Shown here: one piece after another, positions 34,737-46,486 of the stretch
Numbering within the stretch: position 1 is the first letter of the stretch
How the letters are laid out: every line of letters starts with the position of its first letter
Source of the DNA: Paraphoma chrysanthemicola
Taxonomy: Eukaryota > Ascomycota > Dothideomycetes > Pleosporales > Phaeosphaeriaceae
Direction: 5' to 3'
NCBI GenBank assembly: GCA_020744225.1
Contig: JAGMWG010000010.1
Span: 310,001 to 374,000 of the forward strand
Length of the DNA: 64,000 nucleotides
Position numbers and translations under genes: made by a program
Notes under the pieces: model-generated
Database searches by the model: none
Seen by the model: the letters and a program-made list of their open reading frames with translations, nothing else
Told to the model about the DNA's origin: nothing

Positions 34737-35355
34737 ATGTCGTCGCGCAATCCTAGGTACCGCAACACTCCCACCCCTCCGGCAGCTTCCCAGGCTAATT
34801 GCGCGCAGGTTCAACCAGAAAGCCCTCATCGACACCACCCCTCTACCCGACGACATCCCCAAGGTCCAGGAGCTCGGAGCCAGTTCTGCCCCTCTGCTCA
34901 GCGCCTCCTTCTTCATTGGGGCGCGATGCCAGACCTACAACGATGACTACATGATGTGCAAGACGGAGAGCAACGGCCGGGGTGAACTCGACTGCATGAA
35001 GGAGGGCCGCAAGGTCACCAGGTGTGCCGCTAGCGTGTACGAGCCTGCCAAAGTTTTTATTGGGGAGCCTCGACACTGACGGACATGATAGTATTAAGGA
35101 CATCAACGAGAACTGCCTCTCTGAGTTCCGGACACACTGGCAGTGTCTAGAGAACCACAACCAGCAGCTGTGGAACTGCCGGTCGGAAGAGCGGAGGTTG
35201 AATAAGTGCGTTTTCGAGAAGCTGGTGCGTTTGCGATTAAGAACATGCTATCTAGGTGCTAATTTGGCCAGGGTTTGGAGAAGAAGATACCAGATACACC
35301 AAAGGGCGAGACCCCAGTCCATCTGCGGAAGAGCAACATTTTTGCGACACACTGA
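34737..35355 (+). CDS. nuo-20.8: Mitochondrial complex I 20.8 kDa subunit (NDUFA8 homologue)
   Basis: Accessory CHCH-type subunit of NADH:ubiquinone oxidoreductase on the intermembrane-space side. Exons are 34737-34756, 34809-35036, 35092-35224 and 35272-35355, giving 154 residues. The product reads MSSRNPRFNQKALIDTTPLPDDIPKVQ..., then paired cysteine motifs: GARCQTYNDDYMMCKTE, LDCMKEGRKVTRC, NCLSEFRTHWQCLENHNQQLWNC and EERRLNKCVFEKL, as in the family with its CX9C pairs. The end is the conserved TPKGETPVHLRKSNIFA. Intron 2 uses the GTACGA donor two bases downstream of a competing GTGTAC; only that choice keeps the frame (AASV|IKDINENC). It lacks a cleavable presequence, as expected for a protein imported by the Mia40 route. 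Confidence 0.94.
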
Positions 35356-35867
35356 GCTTTGTATATATACCGTTCGGGGGAGCAAACCAACGATAACAGC
35401 TTCAAGATCTGAGTTGACGCTAAAGGCATGAGTGCTGTACGTTTGCTTCGCGTGACGAACCCGCTAATTTGCGACTGCAACACGCGCTCAGCATGTGGTA
35501 TCTAATCATTCAGCATGCAACACTCCTTTCGTTGCTGTGATACTTGTCCCTGTGTGTATTCGTATTCATACTGTGGATGTCGAAGTGGACCGTGGTGAAG
35601 CTCAGCACATTCGCAGAACTGTACACCAAGCACAGCTTCACCACCTCTCCTTCACCTTCACGACTCTCTTGAATAGCACATGTCACTCTTTCTATTGTCA
35701 TCAAACTCCCAGGCACCTTCTTATTATACTCTTGTCACTACTCATTCTGTTGCACACGCACTTTTTGCACTCAATCTGCCGTGTTACAGGAGTTCGATCA
35801 CCGTTTCCGAGCCATCGACAGCCCTATCCTACAGCGACAACTTCATCCACCACGACCACCCGATTCA
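35356..35867. other. Intergenic region, 0.5 kb
   Basis: 3' flank of the complex I gene and promoter of the next plus-strand gene, T/C-rich in its second half. Nothing else seen. Confidence 0.6.
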
Positions 35868-36811
35868 ATGTCAAGCATGAGTAGCGACAGCGCCGACAGC
35901 ATCGCGATGTTGACAGGAGACCCCTTCAGCGATTCCTTCACCATCGACACCACCATTGACCAAGTCCACCACAGAACCGCTCTCAAGAAGCCTACAATCC
36001 CAGTCCTCATTCTCGACCCCCTCCCCCATCTCACACCCTGGAGTCCACAATCCTCCATCTCCACACCAAGCACCACCCCATCCTCCATCGAGGCATCCCT
36101 CAACGACCCCATAACCTGGAGCAATGTCGATCTCCGTATGCATCCCTGCGACCTACATGACCCCATTCTAATATCAAATCAGTCTACCTCCTAACCTGTC
36201 TCCACCCAAACCTCCTCCTCTCCTCGCACCTCTTCTTCTCCCCACCCCTCGAATCCCTCCCGCACACACCATCCCCGATCCATCTCCGCTTATACAAGAC
36301 CCTGCCACACGCCACGATCCCGCGCGCAGCGTACAGTAAACACTTACCCATCGGCACCGGTCGTCCAGTTACAAAACTCCTTGTTGCTGAATCATCGCCC
36401 TCGTGTACATCTGCGACTGAAGCCAGGGCATCATTCGCGAAGAATCTCTTAGCGAAGCAAGATCACGCTGCATATATGCTGGACAAATACAACGTCCTCA
36501 GCGCAGTGTATGCCAGTTCGACAACGACGTTGCACTCGCTTCAGCGCGGTATGATTGAAATGCTCGGCGTATCGGCACCGGAGTGGGTGGAGCGGCTGGA
36601 GCAGTTACGCGGATGGGTGGATGGGGAGTGTGGGTTGGAGGCAAAGATGGAGGTGTTTTTGCTTGGGGTCGGGAGGGGGGAGACGGAGGAATGGGTTGGC
36701 GTTGTGGAGGGGGCGGTGGGGTTAGATGGGGTGGAGAGGGAGAGGTGGGCGGATGTGTATGGGGATGCGGCGGGGTGGTTGGGGAGGGTGTGTGGGGAGG
36801 TGTATGGTTGA
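35868..36811 (+). CDS. Protein of unknown function, 298 residues
   Basis: I do not recognise a family. Exons are 35868-36135 and 36183-36811; the intron has a GTATGC donor, a TTCTAAT branch and a TCAG acceptor, joining WSNVDL to LYLLTCLHPNLLLSSHLFFSPP. The first 90 residues are Ser/Thr/Pro-rich and likely disordered. The middle (LRLYKTLPHATIPRAAYSKHLPIGTGRP, AKNLLAKQDHAAYMLDKYNVLSAVYASST) and the end (MIEMLGVSAPEWVERLEQLRGW ... WVGVVEGAVGLDGVERERWADVYGDAAGWLGRV) look helical. Codon usage changes along the gene, from C-rich at the start to G-rich at the end. Cellular role unknown; no signal peptide. Confidence 0.75.
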
Positions 36812-36964
36812 GGAGAAGATGATGATGACTATGAGGGAGGGAGAAGAAGGAGGTGGCTTGGATAATTGAATTGTATTGTGCGGTTGGGTATCGTGTGTCG
36901 CTCGTCATAAGCGTGGTATTGTAGTCCAAACTCTCTTCCATACATTATTCATGAAAGGAAATCA

Positions 36965-38124
36965 TCATCCCCTTCTTCCCCCTCTCATCGCGCCCAAGAA
37001 CCGATCTCGCAAACTACCCCTCGACGCAGTCGCAGCAGGAGAACTCCTCAGAAACGAACTCCCTTCCATGATAGAGCTGCTCCCATCCAGGCCAAAACTG
37101 CTCCGCCCATGTCCCAGATCAACACCCAGATCCACGCCTCTGCCTACTCCCAACCCTGACGACCCTCCCGGCCCAGGTCCCAAGCTCAATTGACTAGGCA
37201 AGCCTGAACTCCTACGACCACTCGTCCGCCTTCCACTCTCCCTTCTCGACCTCCGCGACCGCACAGAACTCATGCCCAAAGGCCTGGTTGATTCGTCGTC
37301 GCTTTCATCCTCCAGCTCTGAATCTGTGTGCTCATAGCTCCCCGCCTCAGGCACATCGTCGTCCAGATCCCGCTCATCTTGTAACACACCCGCCATCTCC
37401 GCCTCCTCCATCTCCAGCATATGACTAACCTCCGCCTCCAGCATACTCCCCTCAATAAAGCTATCCTCATTGAACGGCACCGTGGTATCATTCTCGGCCT
37501 CAGCATCCTCGCTGCCCGACTCGTCCGACGAATCGGTCAGACTGTCTTCGCTATGCGAGGCGTCTGCATCGGGGACTTCGTCGTCGAGATCGCGCTCGTC
37601 GTTTTCTTCAGCGTCGTCGGCTTGCTCGCGAGCTTCTGCATTCGCAGCATCTTGCTGCGCAGCGGCGAGGTCGAGCATGACTTGTTCGCGGCGTTGAAGC
37701 ATTTCCTGTTCTTCCTTCTCCAGCTCCTCGTCTTTCATGGCTTGCAGCGTTTTCGGGACGCCGGGCGGACGGATCCAGCCTGAGCCGAAGCGGCGCACAT
37801 TGAGCTTGCGTTGATCGATTGTGTTCTCGTCGTGGGTGAGGGAGGCGAGGAGGGCGGATTGGTGGGTGCTGGGACGATGGTTTGGGCCATGATGCGAGGT
37901 AGGGCGGCGCTGTGAGGTGTTTGGGGGCGAGGTAGAGGCGTCATCTGCATAGGATGAGTGAGGGTGGCGGTAGGACGGCCAGAGGGAAGAGTCCTGGGGT
38001 CCTGTCAGTGACTGCGCAATCGAGATGCGGAGACGTGGTGAAGTTCAAGAAATTGTTTTCTCTAGCATCAGGAAGGAGGGATCGCACGTACCGCTCGCGG
38101 TGGTATCATTGGTAAAGACAGCAT
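36965..38124 (-). CDS. apc15: Anaphase-promoting complex subunit APC15
   Basis: Subunit of the APC/C ubiquitin ligase, known in the family (Apc15/Mnd2) for helping turn over the mitotic checkpoint complex. Exons are 38124-38092 and 37993-36965, giving 353 residues. The 33-nt first exon codes for MLSLPMIPPRA and is joined to DSSLWPSYRHPH, the family's N-terminal signature. A second block at 77-97, VRRFGSGWIRPPGVPKTLQAM, is the fungal Apc15 core. After it comes a charged helix and a long acidic region containing two copies of a RDLDDxVPxA motif, at about 145-154 and 219-228. The tail is Ser/Arg/Gly-rich. It converges tightly (about 150 bases) with the unknown 298-residue gene. Confidence 0.88.
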
Positions 38125-41100
38125 TCTGAAGGAAGCGCCTACTACGGGCCGTATTCGCAGAGGGTGAGTGTGTAGCAGGGTTCACACAGCAAATGGACGC
38201 GATGGTAGACGCGACCTGTGATGCCACAAAGTTAGCGCACCTCGGTCGCCCCACTTCGGCAACGGCCCTGTCGATCGCATCCTCCCACTCTAACTTCACC
38301 TCTCCCAAAGTGGCGCGGGGCATCTCGAATAGTCACGGTCACATCAGAAGAGGCATGTATTCCTTAATTAAAGGCCATGCACTTAGACTTGCTGATCTCT
38401 TGCCCAGCATCTCCAAGAGACCAAAGAAGAAGTCCTTCATTATTTGCTTTGTCCAATTTTCATTTATACTACTATTCACGCTCCCGTTTGGGACGTGCAA
38501 AGTATTGCTAAGGTTTTACAGTGCATACCAGTTTACATCCAAAACAGGAAGCCAGCGTTACCGAAAGAAGCCGCAGAATTGGCCGTGAGACGAGTGAAGC
38601 CCGAAAGCCGAACGTTCCTTGTGGTCGGGTTCAGGTTAGCAAGTCGTGCCTCCCGTACACAAGAAAGACGAATCAATTTTGCGTTCTGATGCTAGAGTCG
38701 ACGAAACAAGGTCTTCTGTTCAATCGACGTGTGATTTCGAAGCAGATGTATGAAAACAATGTTGTGGTCAATCACAGGAGAGTGAAGAGACTGAGATGTC
38801 CGAGTCTGATCTGACATGTGCTTGGGTATAAACTCAATTCCTGAGACTTCGATGCGAGCTGCTCCATGAAAGAATGCTTCGATTCCCCTTTCTGATCTTG
38901 ATGCTGTAGGTGCTTTGCCAAAGGCCAGTGCACTGCCGCTTTCAGCGTCTACTTTACCTCCGATCGGAGTTGGCGGACACTAACGATCCGTCCACTTTGT
39001 CAAAGCTCGTTTGTCCGGCTGCCTAAGCCGCGAACGATTCAAGATCAGATTTCCGCTCAAGGATGACCCCTTTCTCCATGGCCTTTAGTCGGCCCTATGG
39101 TATTTGGAAAGTCCCGTCATGCTTTGGAGTCGTGACCGTTGTCCTCTTATAGACGCTGTGATTCGGTGGGATGTGCCCGACGAGTCCGATCATACATCAG
39201 CACCTGACTGACGGAATGCTAAAATCCAAGTTCGCGTAGCAGGACCGGCACTACCCTGTATTCGCTCCGACTGTTGTTCTCGCTTTCTCCATGCTCCGCG
39301 GCCATTAGCAAATATCGCATCGTTTCCCTCAACTTAGTCATGTCCGGATGAAGTTCTTGCACCCACGACTCTTTGAACCGACCCTAAAAATCCCGGCCCG
39401 CAGCTAGCCACGACGCCTGCGCGGCAGAGACACGCTTGGAAAACATCTGGCCATGCGGCACCATCTCGGAACGGGAGGTGGGCATTGACTACTTTCGGTA
39501 TGCCGTCCGTTTGTCGGCAGTCTCCGACGTAAATTCCGATCTCTCGCGTCGAGATCCACGGGGAACGTACCCGGCAGATCAGTGCTGCATTGCAATCACC
39601 GCTAACTTTCAACAAGATGGCCGGTTGTCATTACAAGAGATCAGGATGTGCTATGCTCCCGTGTGGATTCGCAACGGCCTCCCCGGTAGTGCGGCGACTC
39701 TGTTCATTCATGATTCTCGGAAGCACATCCGCGGAGCAGCGACGGCTGCTTGGCGAGAAAGCTTGTTATGATAGATGCTAGTGATGTTGGAGATTAGTCG
39801 TCGAGCTAACGATGCCATTATGGTTCGAGATCCCTAACGTGCAGTAGAGGCGGCTGCGCGGCTGAGATGAAGCATGACGAGACGAGGTGCAACAGGCATC
39901 ATGATACGGATGATGCACTGACGCGAGTGCATCGGCACGAAGGATGCGGATGAGCAGATGTCGGAAGCGGGAAAGATTTTCCACGGCTCGTGCTTTAGAC
40001 AACAAGCCTGAGGGTTGAGATGCTCGTATGACAGGGTCAGCATGTTGGCAGAATCCAATTAGCAGGGCGTTTGCGCGTGCGTCCAGGTCTGACGATGGAC
40101 TGTGCAATGCGGAGGTTGCGCAAACACGACGCAAGAAAAGATCAAAAGTGGAGTACGAAGGTTCGTATGCTGCGGAGACCAAGAGCTTGCAGTTCGGAAA
40201 CCGGTTCTGTGTGCCGTTCGCAGGAGGGAGCATATGTACGCGTGTGGCAGAGTCTTCTCAGAGTGCTCTGGACGCGACTAGCAGATGCGTTTCAGTGTCG
40301 AATACGTTTCAAAACGTAACAGGCGCAGGCCCGATTCAGACAGCAACCTTGCCTGGCTGCATGGCGCACGATAACGGAGAGACTGCAGTGCGCTCGCTGC
40401 TGCAAAGAAATCAGCAATCACTCGCAATCACGGCAGAGGAGGGGCAAAGTACGGAGTACCAAGTACCTCACGTCTATACTTATATCAGACGCATTATTTG
40501 CTTCCTTCTGCGGGGTGTTGAGTTCGTGTCATGCAGTTAAGCTACCTATCGCACGTCGAAATAGGGAAAGCGGTATTCCTGAAAACGGGCTGGCTGTTCG
40601 CACACCATGCGCACCTTGTCGTCGATGATGGGCAGGGGATAGCGACGTGGGCAGGGTTGCAGGCTGTTAGACGAGGCTTGGGTGCAGGGTCGGTTTGGCA
40701 GCTGAGGGGCTTGTGCGTGGTTCAATGGTGGTGATGCGGAACGACCGCCTATTCGCAGGTTACAATAAGCGAGCCATTGCGAATACAGTGTGCATAACGG
40801 CTTCTCTCTTGATAGAGCGTTGATCTCCGCAGGCGATGTATGGACTCAACGTTGTAATGCCTGCTTGGTCGCGGACTTGGGGGCTGCTTTGAGGCCACGG
40901 TAGGATGCACATTTTGGTTTTCCTGCTCTCTATAATTGACATCGGCGTCGGACGCGTTAATCATCGCTGCATCACAGTTGATAGCTCGATCAGTGAGGAT
41001 ATCGACTTTGTATCAGCACGAGCTACTGCAAGCTGGCCACCTGCTACTCGTGTCTGGAAGTAGACTGATGGTGTGCACGAGCGGCACGATGCAGCGGGCT

Positions 41101-44100
41101 ATTCAGGCCCTGAGGCTTGTCCCGCCGCAATCTATCAATCCAAGAAGTTCAATGATCAAGCAGCTCCACAACAGGTGTTTACTTGAAACCAACATGTCAG
41201 CGTGGGATAGTGATCTGTGGCAACTGTGATGCGGGGAAAGTTGTTCACCGTTCAGTCCCTTCATTGCGCGTCTGCGCTGTCGTTATTCGAGGCATCCGAC
41301 GCTTGAGCACTGACAGCGGTCGTTTAGGCATACCGCAGTGAGAGGGTCCCGTTTCCAAGATATGCTAGAGATTAATTGGAGTATTGCCTGGCCCACAATT
41401 GTGCAAGCGTTCTATGGACCACAACACTGTACGATTGAGAACCAGGATCAGCACCCGCCTGTTCGTTCAAGTATGCCCATGTCATCGGTCGGGCCTAGAT
41501 ACACGACATGAGACGAGGGCTCGCGTAGCGATCCCGATTCTGCCGGCGACCAGCCGTCTCCAAGGAAGCCGGCCGGGAGTGCATGCTGAAGGCGCCTATC
41601 AGTCCGCTTGGAAGAGGTGCTGCTTGTATCGTTGAGCAGGCTCACTTACCAAGGATGAGTCTCAAGGTGGACTGATGCTCCAATTCGAAGTGCACAGGAA
41701 GAATGTCGTCTTCTTTGCGCTACAGACTGACTTGCTAGCATATGCTGTGTGGCATGGCAGGCTCATGCTCATCTCCACAGCATACAGAGAAGTTGTTCAA
41801 TGTCAGGAGGCGAGTGGTAGTCGTCTCGTGGATGGCACTTATGCCCCTTCCCGCGGACAACGGCTGCAGGGACACGAACTCAGCGTTTGGTGAGAAAAAG
41901 CGGCTTTGTGACGCATGAGCCCTATTTTACGCCAGGGAGTATGGCATATCTGATGCTGTTGAGTTCTAGCCTGATCAGAGACAATGCAAAATTGCAGTAA
42001 GGTGCGCCTACTGGCGCTAACTTGACACAAGTATGTCCATGAAAGACACTCGATTCATGCTCCACAAGAAGAACTAGTCTAGCGTCCTGCCGGCGAGGGA
42101 CGTTGGTTCCCAGTTCTGATTCTTCGCATGCCAGATGAAATCCTCCGCTGGCCATCAAATTGGGAAGAGCCGGAAAGTAGATGGATCCAAGCACATCAGA
42201 CAAGTCCATGAAACATCTTCTGTGTGCCCCACTTTGCCCAAATTGGCCACAAAGCCAAGTATGAGGTCCTGCTCTGGCCTGATGTGTGTCTCGGTAAGGC
42301 GGAACGGAGTGTACCAAAGGTCAGCGCTATGGTAGCTAGCAGCTCTGCGGTTGAGACTCTGCGCTAACCTGCCGCTTTATCTTATCACGACATCCCGCAC
42401 TACAAAGTACGGAGTTGTGGGGACTGGGGAACTAGCGAAGCATGATTGTTGCTATCTTGAAGGCGCCGTGGTTCGCCGCGATAAGAGCCCATATGCCTGT
42501 TTCTTGATTATAGAAGTATGGCCGTAGCGGTGCCAAAGGTAAGAGGTATCACTGCGATTCTGCTCGTGTTAAGCTAACGAGCATTAGATGAGGTGGAGAT
42601 TTGCTGCGGGTAGATCCCTTCGCTATCGCGGGATTGCTGAGTCGTTACGAGCTTGCGAGATGACCCACCGAACATGTTTGAGGTAGGGTTCCCGCCGGAC
42701 CCACACTTGCGAGCGCGCAGACTTCATGTGTAGCTTTTCAGGCGAATCACAGGCGGGCTGATGTGCACGAACAACCTTCACACGTCGGCAGAATCGGAAG
42801 ACTGTTTGCGTCTGCATTTTGCTGGTAGTGCGTGCTTGCTGTTGCTGCGATCTACGTGTTGAGATGGGCGCCGGTGTAATAGTATGCATGCGTACTCCCA
42901 GAGTACTGGCATTAGCACAGGCATATCGGAGAATTGCGCGCATTTGACGTCTGCTCGGTGGACTCGCCAGTGAGGCAGCAGATGAGGCTGATTACTGCAT
43001 TGAGTAGTCCCGTTCAGACAGCCGACAAAGATCCAATCAGGGCACGTTCGTCTAGGTAGAACGACGTGGAGAACGACGACGTCGCTGGAGGCCGACGTCG
43101 CACTGTGAGTCGCTGCGTTCCGAAAAACTCAGCGGTGGTGCAAGTGTGTTGCCACTGGGGGCGGGGGCTAGCGGTCTCGCTCTGGGGTTCAGGCGCTGGC
43201 GAGCAATTGGAAACGGGCGTGCTCGTCATCAGCAGCAGTTTCTCTTACGCAGCCGAATGCGCGCAATGGACACATCCAAACGCGCTGCTTGGAGCAGAGT
43301 TTTATCAGTCGGGCCAGTATCAGACGAAAGCGCGTGCAGTAGGCCCTGGTGGTGCAGCTGGGCAGGGACAAGTCGTGTTGGAATGCGCTGCTCGGCCTGG
43401 CAGCGCGGCGCAACGGGCTGGCTTTCCTGTGCATCCTCAGCCCTGCGAAGCAATTGGCAACAGGCCTGTCAGCGCGCCCATTCGAGGCAGCTGGAGGCGC
43501 GCCCAGGAAGAGGCGTGGTCGGTTTGGCGGAACCAAGTCCGCCTGCTAGGGCCGCGCTGGCGTGTGTGGAGCGACGGTGCATGCCACGGCGCGCATGGCC
43601 CATCGTGCAGGATGATTCGCAGCGATACGCTGCAGGCCCTTGGACGCGGTGCAGCGCTGTTTAGATGAAAGCATAACGGCGCGGTTGCACGACAGCAAGC
43701 CGAGTCTTTCCGCTTGCGCAGCGCGATAAAGGCCACCGACATGGGTCGAGGCTGCAGCTGCAGCTAGCCGTTGGCGTCGCGGCCTTGGATGTTCAGGTAC
43801 ATCTCCCGCAGGCTGCGTCGCGGACAGGACGTGATGGCCTCGTCTTCGCAACGCAGCCTGCGGCAAAGGAGTCGCTGTGTGAGCATTTGTCGCAGGCTCC
43901 CCACGGCCGCACAAGACAGCCGCCCAGGCCAATGCAGCGCATCGGAGGCTCGCCGGGGGCGCGCGAGGCCGGCACCGGCAGCCCAAGCCGAGCGCACACA
44001 GTGTGCGTGCAGGTCGTCGAAAGTACCTGTACACAGAGCGCCTGGTGTCGACGTCGGCGGGCAGCAGGGGGCCCCCTTGGCGATTGACGTTGCTTAGAAG

Positions 44101-44689
44101 GCGGCGAACAGACGGAGGCCTCAGTGCTGGGTGGGGTGGGTGGCCCGTTAGCAAGAGAAATACAGCCCGCGCCTGCCCAGACGACAGCTATTCACCGCGC
44201 GACGTCCGCATATCCTCTCCACACCCCGCTTCTTTCCTCTCGACACCCAGCACAACATCGCGAGCACCGCCCTCAGTCCTCGAGTGTCGCCGTGGTCCTT
44301 GCCTGACCCTGAACCCCGCCCTCCCACAAGCCTAGCAGCCCACTAAGGTTTTTCGCCGCACTGCGCTGGGCCAGCCGCCCTCTGGACTATAACCACCTTC
44401 GCTGCTCGGCCCTGCACCTTTGGTCTCTTGCAAATCCCTCGCCACTACCACCTTTCCACCACCATTGCCATTGCCATTGCCATCACTCCTTCCCTCGCTG
44501 CACCCTCGCCAGCGACCTGATTTTCGCTCGCACGCACCACTCAGCCGCTCGCTCCTCCCTTGCGGCGGACCCTCGCTTGGATTCGTGATCTTACGACACT
44601 CGTTTAGTGGCTGCTAATCAAGGTTGGCCGTCTCCACCCTGCGACATTGAGGCGGGCCGCCATTGCTCCCCTCCGACCGCGTCGTCACC
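38125..44689. other. Long gene-free region, 6.6 kb
   Basis: Between the start codons of two divergent genes there is no reading frame with a recognisable domain. All ORFs are short, overlap on both strands and lack fungal codon bias. From about 43.0 kb on the DNA becomes strongly GC-rich, and its last part must hold the promoter and leader of the Spt23/Mga2-like gene. I see no terminal repeats, transposase remnant, tRNA or satellite. Confidence 0.5.
44462..44483 (+). repeat. CCATTG microsatellite in the leader of the Spt23/Mga2-like gene
   Basis: Three full copies of CCATTG plus a partial one, about 205 bases before the chosen start codon, in a pyrimidine-rich stretch. Confidence 0.85.
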
Positions 44690-46486
44690 ATGGACTATTC
44701 TTCGCAGCACAACAACTTCGTCAACCCTGCTGATCTGTTCTCCTCGTCCAACGCCTTTGGCGACGGGTTCAATCCGGCTGATCTCGACTCCAAGGCCCAA
44801 TTCGACTTCCTCGACTCCACCCTTGGCGCCACCGACCTCAATGGATGGGACAGCCCCAACGACCTCACCCGCAGCCACCAGGATTCCGGCGTAGATCTCC
44901 GCGGTGTCTATGCCACTGGCGCCGGATTCCCTTCATTGAAGACGGAGGATTCCTCAGAGTTTGACAACTTCCTCAACACACCCTACTCGACCCCAGCTTC
45001 CAACAATTCAAACACCCCCTCGCAGCACGGCGACATGATCTTCAGCAACGCCAATTCTCCGGGTGACTACACCCGGGACCAGAGCCAGACCAGCTCTCCC
45101 GAAGCCAACAACGACGCGAAATTTGCCAGTGATTCCTGGCCCCATGACGACTCCATTCTCATCCCGCAGTCCGCTGAACCCCCAGAGGTGCAGATCATGT
45201 TCGACAAGACCAAGACTCGTGCCGAAACTCAGATCAAGACCTTGCTGGTCATCAAGCCACTATCTCGCCAGCGCCAGTACATTCGCTTCCCTCGTCATAC
45301 CCTCTCCAAATCCAAGCAGCTCGCAACGAAAGATGAGATTGACACTAACCAAGCAAATGACGCCTCTATCATCGTGGATCTCACACTTGTCTGCGCAACT
45401 GCAGTCGACAAGCCGCAAGATCTGAAGCGTGCGTTGCGACGTGCTCGTGGATCGGAGCCAACGCCGCGACGAGCCCGCGGAACTCAAGTATCCGAAATCG
45501 AAAAAGACGACGCAGCCCACCCTCAAAATGGTGGTGCGGTCGTGATTTGCGAAGGCTGCAAAGAGCGCGAGCGTAAGAGGTACGACCGAAAGAAGAAGCG
45601 CAACCAAGATGAGGAGAACGAGTGGACCAACTACGAAGACGACCGAATCATCATGATCAACGAAAAGGAGTTCAAGCGCCTCCAAGACGTCGAGCCCGAT
45701 GCTACAAACGGCTCGGAGGCGAAGAAGGTCGAGTTTGCTATGCGCATCACGTGTTACTGCAGACACCAGGAAGAGAAGTCGCCAATGGGCTACAAAGTCA
45801 TCTTCACTTTCAAGGACTCCATGGGTCGCGTCATCACGCAGCAAGTGTCCGAAATTATTCAAATCACAGACGATCACAAGAACCGGGAGATGCCAGTGGT
45901 GGAGAGCATCAGAACCGACCTCAACATCCAAGCCCCTGGTCAACAGGAGCCCCTCTCTGCCCAGTACGGTGTTCCAATGTACAACTACTCAGCTGGTCCA
46001 GTGTATGGCATGTACTCACAGCCTACTACACCTGTCATGCCGCAATTTCAGAGCCCTCTGTCTGCGACAGACGGCTACTACCCTCAAGGCGCTGGCAATG
46101 GAATGCCTTCACAGGCGGCACATCCTACATCCTTCAACTTCAATGCTGGATCTATAGTTGCGCCTACGCCAGCACCATCATTCGCAAATCACCAACGCTA
46201 TCAGAGCTATTCCAACACCCCGATGCTAAGTCCCACCGAGCAGTTCTCAGCTCAAACTGGATATCCTCTAGTCCGACCCCACTCCATGGACAACTTCTCG
46301 GCTGCGTTCGCGAACATGGCCTATCCACCGCCACAGAATACATACAACCATGCATTCGCTTCGCAACCGCCATCACGCAACGTGTCGCGGCCAGCTTCGC
46401 CGTCCTGGGACCAGGGACCATCTCGGGCAAAGAAGATGCGTGGTGCGCCAAGCTTCTTCATGGCCGAAGACGTTGATAATGAATAA
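44690..46486 (+). CDS. Spt23/Mga2-like N-terminal domain protein without IPT or ankyrin part
   Basis: Single exon, 598 residues, starting at MDYSSQHNN (an in-frame ATG 27 bases earlier is possible). Residues 1-165 are acidic and Ser/Asn/Thr-rich, suggestive of an activation region. Residues 165-420 resemble the N-terminal conserved region of Spt23/Mga2: EPPEVQIMFDKTKTRAETQIKT, YIRFPRHTLSKSKQLA, VICEGCKERERKRYDRKKKR, IIMINEKEFKRLQD, FAMRITCYCRHQEEKSPMGYKVIF and ITDDHKNRE. The Cys pair and Cys-x-Cys-x-x-His are kept. The rest is Gln/Pro/Tyr/Ser-rich, ending in a basic SRAKKMRG patch. The IPT fold, ankyrin repeats and C-terminal membrane helix of Spt23/Mga2 are absent, so it should be a soluble nuclear protein. 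It probably acts as a transcription regulator; target genes unknown. Homology judged from memory of motifs. Confidence 0.75.
   Translation: MDYSSQHNNFVNPADLFSSSNAFGDGFNPADLDSKAQFDFLDSTLGATDLNGWDSPNDLTRSHQDSGVDLRGVYATGAGFPSLKTEDSSEFDNFLNTPYSTPASNNSNTPSQHGDMIFSNANSPGDYTRDQSQTSSPEANNDAKFASDSWPHDDSILIPQSAEPPEVQIMFDKTKTRAETQIKTLLVIKPLSRQRQYIRFPRHTLSKSKQLATKDEIDTNQANDASIIVDLTLVCATAVDKPQDLKRALRRARGSEPTPRRARGTQVSEIEKDDAAHPQNGGAVVICEGCKERERKRYDRKKKRNQDEENEWTNYEDDRIIMINEKEFKRLQDVEPDATNGSEAKKVEFAMRITCYCRHQEEKSPMGYKVIFTFKDSMGRVITQQVSEIIQITDDHKNREMPVVESIRTDLNIQAPGQQEPLSAQYGVPMYNYSAGPVYGMYSQPTTPVMPQFQSPLSATDGYYPQGAGNGMPSQAAHPTSFNFNAGSIVAPTPAPSFANHQRYQSYSNTPMLSPTEQFSAQTGYPLVRPHSMDNFSAAFANMAYPPPQNTYNHAFASQPPSRNVSRPASPSWDQGPSRAKKMRGAPSFFMAEDVDNE

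Noticed and set aside
43066..44154. Overlapping ORFs of about 200 residues on both strands
   Set aside because: GC-rich DNA with few stops; Arg/Ala/Gly/Cys-rich products without domains or consistent codon use.
45260..45943. Minus-strand 227-residue ORF inside the Spt23/Mga2-like gene
   Set aside because: Antisense shadow of a conserved coding region, with no domain of its own.
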